The translations under genes and the position numbers were made by a program. Below the pieces are notes generated by a model, which was given only the letters and a program-made list of their open reading frames with translations, had not been told where the DNA came from and made no database searches. Of a stretch of DNA of 18,296 nucleotides, positions 1 through 7,026 are shown piece by piece. The stretch's first letter is position 1; each line of letters begins with the position of its first letter. The DNA comes from an uncultured Propionivibrio sp. Its GTDB lineage: Bacteria > Pseudomonadota > Gammaproteobacteria > Burkholderiales > Rhodocyclaceae. The stretch spans positions 1 to 18,296 of the forward strand of contig CALHZD010000105.1 in NCBI GenBank assembly GCA_938040985.1, given 5' to 3'.

Positions 1-1833
1 GAAGAGGGCGTGCGGATTGCCGCCGTTGCCTGCGAGGTAGCGTCCGGCGGCGTGGAACAGGCTTTCCAATAGGCTGGCGCGCCATGCGTTCCAGAGTTTG
101 GGATTGGTGCCGCGGATGTCGGAAATGGTCAGAAGGTAGAGTGCGCTGAGGCGTTCGTGGGTTTGTACGCGTTTGCAGAAGGCATCGAGTACGTCGGGGT
201 CTTGGATGTCTTCCTTTTGCGCGGTCATCGACATCAGCAGGTGGTTTTCCACCAGCCAGCAGAGCATTTCGCCGTCTTCTTCGGGCAGGAAGTGGTCGGC
301 GGCGAAGCGGCGTGCGTCGGCCACGCCTTGTACGGCATGGTCGCCGCCGCGCCCTTTGGCAATATCGTGGAAGAGTGCGGCGATGTAGAGCAGCCAGGGC
401 TTGTCGAAGTTGCTGATCAGCTGGCTGCAAAAAGGGTATTCATGCGCAAATTCGCTGGCGAGAAAGCGCCGGAGGTTGCGCAGGACGAGCAGGGTGTGCT
501 GATCGACGGTGTAGGCGTGAAAGAGGTCGTACTGCATGCGTCCGACGATCTCGCCGAAATTGGGCAGATAGCGGCCGAGAATGCCAAACTGGTTCATGCG
601 CCGCAGTTCGTGCAGGACGCCATGTTCCTGCCGGAAAAGGGTAAGAAAACGCGCGCGGTTGCCCGGGGCGGCGCGGAAGCGTTCATCCACCTGGGTGCGG
701 GCGCGCCAGAGTGCGCGGATCATGCGTGCCGTCATGCCGCGCAGGCCGGGGCGCTGCGCCATGACGAGGAAGGCCTCCAGAATGGCTTCGGGCGAGCGCT
801 TGAAAACGTTTTCGTCAACAACATCGAGAAACTGGTCGGTTTCCTGGAACCAGGCATTGATCGGTGAGGGCGGATGCGGCGAGAGGGGGAAAATGGCGGC
901 GCCGATGGTTTGCAGCAGGATGGCGTTGATTTGGGTGACGACCTTGGCTGTCTGGTAGTACCGCTGCATGAGCTGTTCGCCGGCGCGCAGGGATTGCGTC
1001 GTGACAAAACCCATCCGTTCGGCGACGGCGGTCTGGTGATCGAATAGCAGGCGATCTTCCTGACGCCGGGCAAGCAGGTGCAATTCGATGCGCAGGCGTT
1101 GCAGAAAGGCTTCGCGCATTTCCAGGCGGCCTTGTTCCTCGCGGGAGATCAGGCCGTGTTCCTGCAAGGCTTTCCAATTTTTGCCGAAGCCGGCGGCTTG
1201 CGCCAGCCAGAGGATCATTTGCAGGTCGCGCAGGCCGCCGGGGCTTTCCTTGCAGTTGGGTTCCAGGCTGTACGGCGATTCGTGGTAACGCAGATGGCGT
1301 TCCTTCTGTTCCAGGCATTTGCCGTGGAAAAATGCCTGCGGGTTGCTCTGCTGCCGGAAGGCGCGTTGCAGGCGAGCAAACAGATGGGCGTCGCCGGTCA
1401 GCAGGCGGGCGTCGATGAGCGCCGTCTGGATGGTCAGATCGTTGGTCGCTTCCTCCAGGCATTCCTCAGGCGTGCGCACGCTGTGACCGATGGTCAGGCC
1501 GATGTCCCAGAGCAGGCGGATCAGGCGTTCAAGGGTATCAGCCAGTGCGGCCTCGGGCGGTTCCGGCAGCAGAAACAGCAGGTCGATGTCGGAATAGGGA
1601 TAAAGCTGTCCCCGTCCGTAGCCGCCGACGGCAATCAGCGCCAGCGAGGCGGGCATTTCCATGTCGCGCCAAAGGTCGCATAACACCGCATCGATCCGCT
1701 GGCTGCGCGCCTGCAACAGCGCGGAGGAATCGTGATCGGCGCAAAAGCGCCGGGTAATGTCGGCCTGCGCGTCCTGAAGGCGCGCACGATAATGTGCCAG
1801 CAAGGTGTTGTGCGCCTTGTCGGCAGCGTTCAT
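1..1833 (-). CDS. glnD: Bifunctional PII uridylyltransferase/uridylyl-removing enzyme GlnD (3' end beyond window)
   Basis: The reading frame is open from an ATG at 1833 to the window edge, giving 611 residues; the family is usually 850-900, so the C-terminal part that normally carries two ACT domains lies outside. GlnD adds UMP to PII signal proteins under nitrogen limitation and removes it when glutamine is high. The nucleotidyltransferase motif GGYGRGQLYPYSDIDLLFL spans residues 70-88, with likely metal-binding D82 and D84. A GlnD-type helical region follows, then the HD hydrolase motif FHDIAKGRGGDH at about 488-499, with H489/D490 for the uridylyl-removing activity. A GGAG-type ribosome site about 10 bases before the ATG supports the start. 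The gene lies 16 bases after map and is probably co-transcribed with it. The identification rests on both catalytic motifs in the correct order. Confidence 0.95.
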   Translation of the reverse strand, partial: MNAADKAHNTLLAHYRARLQDAQADITRRFCADHDSSALLQARSQRIDAVLCDLWRDMEMPASLALIAVGGYGRGQLYPYSDIDLLFLLPEPPEAALADTLERLIRLLWDIGLTIGHSVRTPEECLEEATNDLTIQTALIDARLLTGDAHLFARLQRAFRQQSNPQAFFHGKCLEQKERHLRYHESPYSLEPNCKESPGGLRDLQMILWLAQAAGFGKNWKALQEHGLISREEQGRLEMREAFLQRLRIELHLLARRQEDRLLFDHQTAVAERMGFVTTQSLRAGEQLMQRYYQTAKVVTQINAILLQTIGAAIFPLSPHPPSPINAWFQETDQFLDVVDENVFKRSPEAILEAFLVMAQRPGLRGMTARMIRALWRARTQVDERFRAAPGNRARFLTLFRQEHGVLHELRRMNQFGILGRYLPNFGEIVGRMQYDLFHAYTVDQHTLLVLRNLRRFLASEFAHEYPFCSQLISNFDKPWLLYIAALFHDIAKGRGGDHAVQGVADARRFAADHFLPEEDGEMLCWLVENHLLMSMTAQKEDIQDPDVLDAFCKRVQTHERLSALYLLTISDIRGTNPKLWNAWRASLLESLFHAAGRYLAGNGGNPHALF

Positions 1834-1849
1834 GGCGCTGATCTCCGCC

Positions 1850-2650
1850 TTATCGGATCCAGTCGGGTTTAGGCTGTACGCCCGCCGAGAGCGTTAATAC
1901 TTCGTAGCCTGTGGCCGTCACGAGCACCGTATGTTCCCATTGCGCTGACAGGCTGTGATCTTTGGTGACGATCGTCCAGCCGTCGGCAAGCTGGCGAATA
2001 TCGGGTTTGCCGGCATTGACCATCGGTTCGATGGTGAAAATCATGTTTTCTTTCAGCATCACCCCGGTGCCGGGTTTGCCGTAATGCAAGACCTGCGGTT
2101 CTTCGTGAAACGCGGCGCCGACGCCGTGGCCGCAGAATTCGCGCACGATGGAGAAGCCGTTTTTCTCGGCGTGCTGCTGAATGATATGGCCGATATCGCC
2201 GAGGCGGACGCCCGGCCGTACCTGCGTAATGCCCAGCCACATGCATTCAAAGGTGATGTCGCACAGCCGCCGCGCCTGGATCGACGCTTCGCCGACGATA
2301 AACATGCGGCTGGTGTCGCCGTGATAACCGTCCTTGATGGTGGTGATGTCGATGTTGAGGATGTCGCCGTTCTTGAGCGCCTTGTCGCCGGGAATGCCGT
2401 GGCAGACCTGATGATTGACGGAAATGCACGTCGCCTTGGGGTAAGGAGTGTAGCCCGGCGGCTGGTAGTGCAGGCAGGCCGAAATGCTCTGCTGCACGTT
2501 GGTCATATATTCGTGGCAGAGCCGATCCAGTTCGCCGGTCGTGATGCCTGGCTTGATAAAGGGCGTGATGTAATCGAGCACTTCGGCCGCCAGGCGGCAG
2601 GTTACGCGCATTTTGGCGATTTCTTCAGGGGTTTTGAGAATAATGCTCAT
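1850..2650 (-). CDS. map: Methionine aminopeptidase type I
   Basis: Cytosolic metalloprotease that removes the initiator methionine from new proteins whose second residue is small. From the ATG at 2650 the product is 266 residues, close to the 264 of E. coli Map. The five expected metal ligands are visible: D101 and D112 (in NIDITTIKDGYHGDTS), H175 (CGHGVG), E208 (FTIEPMVN) and E239 (AQWEHT), with H84 in CHGIPGD as the second active-site histidine. Compared with E. coli there is a short insertion at about 63-69 (QPPGYTP). An in-frame GTG at 2668 would add six residues. I prefer the ATG because the sequence from MSIILKTPEEI onward aligns with the family start, although neither start has a clear ribosome site. 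It heads a leftward map-glnD unit, divergent from rpsB as in E. coli. Confidence 0.96.
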   Translation of the reverse strand: MSIILKTPEEIAKMRVTCRLAAEVLDYITPFIKPGITTGELDRLCHEYMTNVQQSISACLHYQPPGYTPYPKATCISVNHQVCHGIPGDKALKNGDILNIDITTIKDGYHGDTSRMFIVGEASIQARRLCDITFECMWLGITQVRPGVRLGDIGHIIQQHAEKNGFSIVREFCGHGVGAAFHEEPQVLHYGKPGTGVMLKENMIFTIEPMVNAGKPDIRQLADGWTIVTKDHSLSAQWEHTVLVTATGYEVLTLSAGVQPKPDWIR

Positions 2651-2688
2651 AGCTTGACTAATGTTCACAGGGTGGCAATGAAGCGGCG

Positions 2689-2717
2689 AGCATAAATTAA
2701 GGGCGCGGACAGGGCAA
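2689..2717 (-). promoter_or_regulatory. Candidate sigma-70 promoter for map-glnD
   Basis: Read on the minus strand, TTGCCC (2717-2712) and TATGCT (2694-2689) are separated by exactly 17 bases, each matching the sigma-70 consensus at 4 of 6 positions. Transcription would start near 2682, giving map a leader of about 30 bases to the ATG at 2650. This is a prediction by eye. Confidence 0.45.
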
Positions 2718-2791
2718 ATGAATTCCCTTGTGCGCGGCGTGCACGGATGCGTTGCGGAGGGGGCGGAGAAGTGGTGTTCATGTACTGACGA

Positions 2792-2800
2792 TGGTAGAAT
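2792..2800 (+). promoter_or_regulatory. Candidate extended -10 promoter for rpsB
   Basis: TGGTAGAAT is an extended -10 element (TGn followed by TAGAAT, 5 of 6 to consensus). No convincing -35 is seen 16-18 bases upstream, which is common for extended -10 promoters. The start of transcription would be near 2807, giving an rpsB leader of about 160 bases. It is the best promoter-like site in the divergent gap. Confidence 0.5.
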
Positions 2801-2968
2801 CCTGCCGATTTTTCCGGCTTAGGCCGGGAAAGTACGTGCGCCGTACCGGCGTGCGGGTCCGTCGGCGACGGCTGACCAATTCCGCACATTCGTCCGATCA
2901 AGGGTGTCCGGCAATGCCAGGCGTAACAGGACGAATGGAGGTTCAACCCTGTTACGAAAGAGAAAATC
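2801..2968 (+). promoter_or_regulatory. Structured rpsB leader, possible S2 autoregulatory element
   Basis: No gene is visible in this stretch. Four inverted repeats follow the predicted start of transcription: 2810-2818/2823-2831 (nine pairs including one G-U, loop TTAG), 2832-2836/2842-2846, 2861-2866/2871-2876, and a perfect nine-base stem CGTAACAGG/CCTGTTACG at 2922-2930/2948-2956, ending 12 bases before the rpsB ATG. The 17-base loop of the last stem displays GGAGG at 2937-2941. Leaders of rpsB are known to mediate S2 autoregulation in proteobacteria. That this leader does so is inferred from position and structure only. Confidence 0.5.
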
Positions 2969-3721
2969 ATGTCAATGACCATGCGTCAAATGCTGGAAGC
3001 TGGTGTTCATTTCGGCCACCAGACCCGTTTCTGGAACCCCAAGATGGCGCCGTATATCTTCGGCGCGCGCAGCAAGATCCATATCATCAATCTGGAAAAA
3101 ACCCTGGTGAAATACAACGAGGCCATGGCCTTCGTGCGTAAGCTCTCGTCGAACAAGGGCACTATTCTGTTCGTTGGCACCAAGCGCCAGGCGCGCGAGA
3201 TCGTGGCCGAAGAGGCGTCACGCGCCGAGTCGCCGTTTGTTGAGCAGCGCTGGCTGGGGGGGATGCTGACCAATTTCAAGACGATTAAGCAATCGATCAA
3301 ACGCCTCAAAGAAATGGAAGCGTCGGTTGAGGACGGTTCTTTCGAAAAATTTGGTAAAAAAGAAGCGCTGATGCATCAGCGCGAACTGGAAAAACTGCAC
3401 AAGTCGATTGGCGGAATCAAGGAAATGGCGACCTTGCCGGATGCTCTGTTCGTCATCGACGTCGGCTACCACAAGATCGCCATTACCGAAGCCAATAAAC
3501 TGGGCATTCCGGTCATTGCCGTTGTGGATACCAACCATTCGCCGGACGGCGTGGATTACGTCATTCCGGGCAATGACGATTCGTCGAGCGCTATTCGGCT
3601 GTATGCACGCGGCGTGGCCGATGCCATCCTGGAAGGGCGTAATCAGTTCATTGAGGAAATCATCGCCGCGACTTCGGAAGACGATTTCGTTGAAGAAACC
3701 GCTGAAGAAAACGCCGAGTAA
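2969..3721 (+). CDS. rpsB: 30S ribosomal protein S2
   Basis: Structural protein of the small ribosomal subunit, needed for S1 attachment and initiation. The product is 250 residues (E. coli 241) and carries the S2 signatures RQMLEAGVHFGHQTRFWNPK near the N terminus, IINLEKTLVKYNEA, FVGTKRQA, RWLGGMLTNFKTIKQSI, and PVIAVVDTNHSPDGVDYVIPGNDD near 188-211. The ATG at 2969 is the only start that fits the family N terminus. The ribosome site before it is weak (GAAAGAG), while a stronger GGAGG lies 27 bases upstream in a hairpin loop. The acidic tail (DDFVEETAEENAE) is typical. It is first in the rightward operon and followed by tsf after a 131-base structured gap. Confidence 0.98.
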   Translation: MSMTMRQMLEAGVHFGHQTRFWNPKMAPYIFGARSKIHIINLEKTLVKYNEAMAFVRKLSSNKGTILFVGTKRQAREIVAEEASRAESPFVEQRWLGGMLTNFKTIKQSIKRLKEMEASVEDGSFEKFGKKEALMHQRELEKLHKSIGGIKEMATLPDALFVIDVGYHKIAITEANKLGIPVIAVVDTNHSPDGVDYVIPGNDDSSSAIRLYARGVADAILEGRNQFIEEIIAATSEDDFVEETAEENAE

Positions 3722-3736
3722 GTTGTATCGACGATG

Positions 3737-3814
3737 TTTGGGGCGCAATCGGTCATGGGATTGATCGGTCGGCCGATTGCGTCGTGCAGGGCGCATCTTG
3801 CGTTCTGCCCCAAA
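3737..3814 (+). promoter_or_regulatory. Three-way-junction RNA in the rpsB-tsf gap
   Basis: The gap 3722-3852 holds a nested set of inverted repeats. The closing stem is TTTGGGG 3737-3743 with CCCCAAA 3808-3814. Inside, CGCAATCGG 3744-3752 pairs perfectly with CCGATTGCG 3773-3781, and CAGGGCGCA 3787-3795 pairs with TGCGTTCTG 3799-3807 (two G-U pairs, loop TCT). Only five bases (3782-3786) are unpaired at the junction. A shorter stem, ATCGG 3764-3768 with CCGAT 3773-3777, competes with the first inner stem. No T tract follows, so it is not a standard terminator. It may control tsf relative to rpsB or be an RNA-processing site; the function is unknown. Confidence 0.55.
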
Positions 3815-3852
3815 TCAATGCAAACCAAGATAAAGATGTGGAGAAAGTGAAA

Positions 3853-4746
3853 ATGGCGGAAATTACCGCAAGCATGGTGAAAGAACTGCGCGAGAAAACC
3901 GACGCGCCGATGATGGAGTGCAAAAAAGCGCTGAGCGAGGCCGGCGGCGATATGGCCAAGGCTGAAGAAATCCTGCGTATCAAGCTCGGTTCCAAGGCAA
4001 ACAAGGCGGCGGCGCGCGTAACGGCGGAAGGCGTCGTTGCCATCAGCATCGTCGATGGCGGCAAAACCGGGGCCATCTTTGAAATTAATTGCGAAACCGA
4101 TTTTGTTGCCAAGAACGAAGATTTTCTGGCGCTGGCTCAAGGATGCGCCGATCTGGTTGCAACAAAAAATCCTGCTGATATCGTCGCGTTATCGGCTTTG
4201 CCGATGGGCGACGGGACGGTAGAAACGACGCGCGCCGCGCTGGTTGGTAAGATCGGCGAAAACATGACGCTGCGCCGTTTTGCGCGCATCGAAGCGAAAG
4301 GTCAACTGGCCTCTTATATTCACGGTGGCGCGAAGATCGGTGTTTTGCTCGATCTCGTCGGCGGTGATGGGCAGCTTGGCCGCGATTTGGCGATGCACAT
4401 TGCCGCGTCAAAGCCAAAAGCGCTTGATGCTTCGGGTATTCCGGCCGATCTGATCGAGGCCGAACGCCGTGTTGCCATCGAAAAAGCGAAGGAAGCCGGT
4501 AAGCCGGAGGCCATGCTGGAGAAAATTGCCGAAGGTTCGGTACAGAAGTTTCTCAAAGGAGTCACCCTGCTCGGGCAGGTTTTCGTCAAGGCCGAGGACG
4601 GCAAGCAGACGATCGAGCAGCTGCTCAAAGCTAAAGGTGCATCAGTAGCTTCTTTCGTCCTGTATGTGGTGGGCGAGGGGCTGGAAAAACGCGTGAATGA
4701 CTTTGCCGCTGAAGTGGCTGCTCAGGCAGCGGCTGCGAAAAAGTAA
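3853..4746 (+). CDS. tsf: Elongation factor Ts
   Basis: Nucleotide exchange factor that regenerates EF-Tu-GTP from EF-Tu-GDP during translation. The product is 297 residues (E. coli 283). The N-terminal domain reads MAEITASMVKELREKTDAPM followed by MECKKALSEAGGD, and the EF-Tu contact motif TDFVAKN is at residues 82-88 after FEINCE. Later family blocks LVGKIGENMTLRR, GVLLDLVGG, MHIAASKP and GQVFVKAEDGKQTIEQLLK are all present. The ATG at 3853 is chosen because GGAG at 3840-3843 lies nine bases upstream. Longer frames back to 3784 run into the structured intergenic RNA and do not match the family. It lies between rpsB and pyrH as usual. Confidence 0.97.
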   Translation: MAEITASMVKELREKTDAPMMECKKALSEAGGDMAKAEEILRIKLGSKANKAAARVTAEGVVAISIVDGGKTGAIFEINCETDFVAKNEDFLALAQGCADLVATKNPADIVALSALPMGDGTVETTRAALVGKIGENMTLRRFARIEAKGQLASYIHGGAKIGVLLDLVGGDGQLGRDLAMHIAASKPKALDASGIPADLIEAERRVAIEKAKEAGKPEAMLEKIAEGSVQKFLKGVTLLGQVFVKAEDGKQTIEQLLKAKGASVASFVLYVVGEGLEKRVNDFAAEVAAQAAAAKK

Positions 4747-4748
4747 CA

Positions 4749-4787
4749 GCGGCTAAGGGGCTGCACACGGTCTGTGTGGTTTGCCGC
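4749..4787 (+). other. Nested hairpin in the tsf-pyrH gap
   Basis: The 90-base gap 4747-4836 contains GCGGC (4749-4753) pairing with GCCGC (4783-4787), and inside it CACAC (4764-4768) with GTGTG (4774-4778). The stems are only five bases each and no T run follows, so this is a modest candidate for a pause or processing site. Nothing else is recognised in the gap. Confidence 0.3.
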
Positions 4788-4836
4788 CGATGAGCCATGC
4801 AGCTCCGCTTATTCCAGGATTCAAGAACGAAAGCCG

Positions 4837-5565
4837 ATGACCATGACCGAAACAAAGCCCAAATACAAGCGCATTCTCCTTAAACTTTCGGGCGAGGCGT
4901 TGATGGGCGCGGACGCCTACGGCATCAACCGACAGACGATTACCGAAATCGTCGATGAGGTGAAAAGCGTCGTTGATCTGGGCGTTCAGGTTGGCGTGGT
5001 GATCGGCGGTGGCAATATTTTCCGCGGCGTTGCGCCGGCGGCGACGGGTATGGATCGTGCGCAGGCCGATTATATGGGCATGCTGGCTACGGTCATGAAT
5101 GCGCTGGCGTTGCAGGATGCCATGCGTGCCATCGGCATGACGGCGCGCGTACAGTCAGCGCTGATTATCGAACAGGTCGTTGAACCTTATATCCGGGGGC
5201 GCGCCATTCGCGGCCTGGAGCAGGGTAGGACAATTATTTTTGCCGGTGGTACGGGCAATCCTTTTTTTACTACCGACACGGCCGCTGCGTTGCGCGGCGC
5301 GGAAATCGGCGCGGAAATCGTGCTCAAGGCGACTAAGGTCGATGGTATTTATTCCGCCGATCCGAAGAAGGATCCGCATGCCGTGCGCTATGACAGAATT
5401 AGTTTCGATGAGGTGATTCTCAAGAATCTGGCGGTCATGGATGCGACCGCTTTTGCCCTGTGTCGCGACCAGAAACTGCCGATCAATGTATTTTCTCTGC
5501 TCAAACCGGGCGCACTAAAGCGCATCGTGCTCGGCGAGCAGGAAGGGACGCTGGTTTATTGCTAA
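4837..5565 (+). CDS. pyrH: UMP kinase
   Basis: Phosphorylates UMP to UDP with ATP, feeding RNA, DNA and sugar-nucleotide synthesis; the bacterial enzyme is a hexamer of the amino-acid kinase fold. The product is 242 residues from ATG 4837, or 240 from ATG 4843 (E. coli 241). Visible signatures are KYKRILLKLSGEAL (9-22), GVVIGGGNIFRG (53-64), YMGMLATVMNALALQDA (79-95), AGGTGNPFFTTDTAAALR (136-153) and VLKATKVDGIYSADPKKDP (162-180). Neither start has a strong ribosome site, so the exact N terminus is uncertain by two residues. It is followed after ten bases by frr, the standard neighbour. Confidence 0.97.
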   Translation: MTMTETKPKYKRILLKLSGEALMGADAYGINRQTITEIVDEVKSVVDLGVQVGVVIGGGNIFRGVAPAATGMDRAQADYMGMLATVMNALALQDAMRAIGMTARVQSALIIEQVVEPYIRGRAIRGLEQGRTIIFAGGTGNPFFTTDTAAALRGAEIGAEIVLKATKVDGIYSADPKKDPHAVRYDRISFDEVILKNLAVMDATAFALCRDQKLPINVFSLLKPGALKRIVLGEQEGTLVYC

Positions 5566-5575
5566 GGAGACTTCG

Positions 5576-6136
5576 ATGTCGATTGCCGATGTGAAAAAAA
5601 CGACCGAACACAAGATGCAGAAATCTCTTGAGGCGCTCCGTCACGATTTAGCCAAGGTACGCACCGGCCGTGCGCATACGGGCCTGCTTGATCATGTGCA
5701 GGTCGACTATTACGGCACGATGACGCCGATTAACGCCGTCGCCAACGTCACCATGCTCGATCCGCGTACTTTGGGCGTGCAGGCCTGGGAAAAGGGCATG
5801 ACGGCCAAGATCGAAAAGGCGATCCGCGATTCCGATTTAGGGTTGAATCCGGCGGCGCAGGGTGAACTGATTCGCGTGCCGATGCCGGCATTGACCGAAG
5901 AGCGCCGGCGTGACATGACCAAGATCGTCAAGCATGAATGCGAAAATGCCCGGGTTGCTATTCGTAATCTGCGTCGTGACGCCAATGCTGCACTCAAGGA
6001 TCTGCTCAAGAAGAAGGAGTGTTCCGAGGACGAGGAACGTCGGGCGCAGGACGAGATTCAGAAGTTGACAGACAAATACATTGCCGAGGTTGATAAACAG
6101 TTTGCGCAAAAAGAGGCGGATTTGATGGCAATCTAA
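5576..6136 (+). CDS. frr: Ribosome recycling factor
   Basis: Acts with EF-G to split post-termination ribosomes and release mRNA and tRNA. The product is 186 residues, near the 185 of E. coli RRF. It shows the family blocks EALRHDLAKVRTGRAHTGLLD, VDYYGTMTPINAVANVT, DPRTLGVQAWEKGM, IRDSDLGLNPAAQGELIRVP, LTEERRRDM and the C-terminal helix ending QKEADLMAI. AAGGAGA lies seven bases before the ATG, the strongest ribosome site in this part of the operon. The start is therefore secure. Confidence 0.98.
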   Translation: MSIADVKKTTEHKMQKSLEALRHDLAKVRTGRAHTGLLDHVQVDYYGTMTPINAVANVTMLDPRTLGVQAWEKGMTAKIEKAIRDSDLGLNPAAQGELIRVPMPALTEERRRDMTKIVKHECENARVAIRNLRRDANAALKDLLKKKECSEDEERRAQDEIQKLTDKYIAEVDKQFAQKEADLMAI

Positions 6137-6192
6137 ACGTTGGTCTGAAACAGATCCGTCGTCTACTTTTCTTCCTTAACAATGTTGTCCTG

Positions 6193-7026
6193 ATGGCCGT
6201 TTTCACCAGTTCCACGCGCGATATTCCGGTGTCTGGCCGGATACCGAAGCACGTTGCCATCATTATGGATGGCAATGGTCGCTGGGCGAAAAAGTATTTT
6301 CTGCCGCGCTTCGCCGGGCATCGACGCGGCGTCGAAACTGTGCGTGAAGCCGTTCGCTTTTGCCTGGAACGCGGCATTGCCTATCTGACGTTGTTCGCCT
6401 TTAGCTCGGAGAACTGGCGGCGTCCACAGGAAGAGGTCACGCTACTGATGCAGCTTTTCGTCAAGGCGCTGCAGCAGGAAGTCGCCAAGTTGGATGAGAA
6501 TGGCGTACGTCTCAGAGTTATTGGTGATCTTTCACGCTTTGATCGGGAGTTGCGTGAGTTAATTGCGATTTCGGAGGAAAAGACAGCAAACAACAACCGC
6601 CTTACGCTGACAATTGCCGCCAATTACGGAGGGCGATGGGATATTTTGCAGGCGATGAATCGTCTGGCGACAGCATTGCCAGAGCGGAAGGGGTCATGGA
6701 CGGAAGAGGATCTGGCGCCTTTTTTGTCGATGCATTACGCGCCGGAGCCGGATTTGTTTATCCGCACGGGCGGCGAGGCGCGCATCAGCAATTTTCTTCT
6801 CTGGCAGCTGGCCTATACCGAATTCTATTTTACCAAGGCACTGTGGCCGGAATTCAATTCGGCTGCGTTTGCGCGGGCAATTGAATCCTATCAGCAACGT
6901 GAACGTCGTTTTGGTCGTACCAGTGAACAAGTGGCAGAAACCTTGAAAGATCAGGTGGATACTTCAGAAATGGAAACACTGAGAATGCCGACGCTCATGA
7001 GCCGGAAAGCGGGGACGGATGCTTAA
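6193..7026 (+). CDS. uppS: Undecaprenyl diphosphate synthase (cis-prenyltransferase)
   Basis: Condenses isopentenyl diphosphate units onto farnesyl diphosphate to make the C55 carrier lipid for peptidoglycan and O-antigen. Visible motifs are HVAIIMDGNGRWAKK (20-34, catalytic D26), GHRRGVETVREAV (42-54), LFAFSSENWRRP (67-78), ANYGGRWD (143-150) and LFIRTGGEARISNFLLWQ (188-205). At 277 residues it is longer than the 253 of E. coli UppS. The excess is mainly a polar C-terminal tail of about 35 residues after RERRFGR, which overlaps the cdsA start by eight bases. The 56-base gap from frr has a weak hairpin (GGTCTG/CAGATC with a G-U pair) and no clear ribosome site. The ATG at 6193 is the first usable start. 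Confidence 0.97.
   Translation: MAVFTSSTRDIPVSGRIPKHVAIIMDGNGRWAKKYFLPRFAGHRRGVETVREAVRFCLERGIAYLTLFAFSSENWRRPQEEVTLLMQLFVKALQQEVAKLDENGVRLRVIGDLSRFDRELRELIAISEEKTANNNRLTLTIAANYGGRWDILQAMNRLATALPERKGSWTEEDLAPFLSMHYAPEPDLFIRTGGEARISNFLLWQLAYTEFYFTKALWPEFNSAAFARAIESYQQRERRFGRTSEQVAETLKDQVDTSEMETLRMPTLMSRKAGTDA

Noticed and set aside
157..867. 236-codon plus-strand open frame opposite glnD
   Set aside because: The minus-strand frame encodes intact GlnD motifs, including the HD domain in this very stretch. The plus-strand product matches nothing I recognise.
1955..2695. 246-codon plus-strand open frame opposite map
   Set aside because: Exact antisense of a complete methionine aminopeptidase; it also crosses the divergent promoter region.
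2728..3141. Plus-strand frame spanning the rpsB leader and start
   Set aside because: It runs through the structured leader and out of frame into rpsB, with no ribosome site or recognisable domain.
5240..5268. Possible terminator in pyrH: TTGCC/GGCAA followed by T7
   Set aside because: The stem is only five pairs with a nine-base loop and three bases separate it from the T run. The T7 encodes conserved FF in GNPFFTT, so chance is sufficient.
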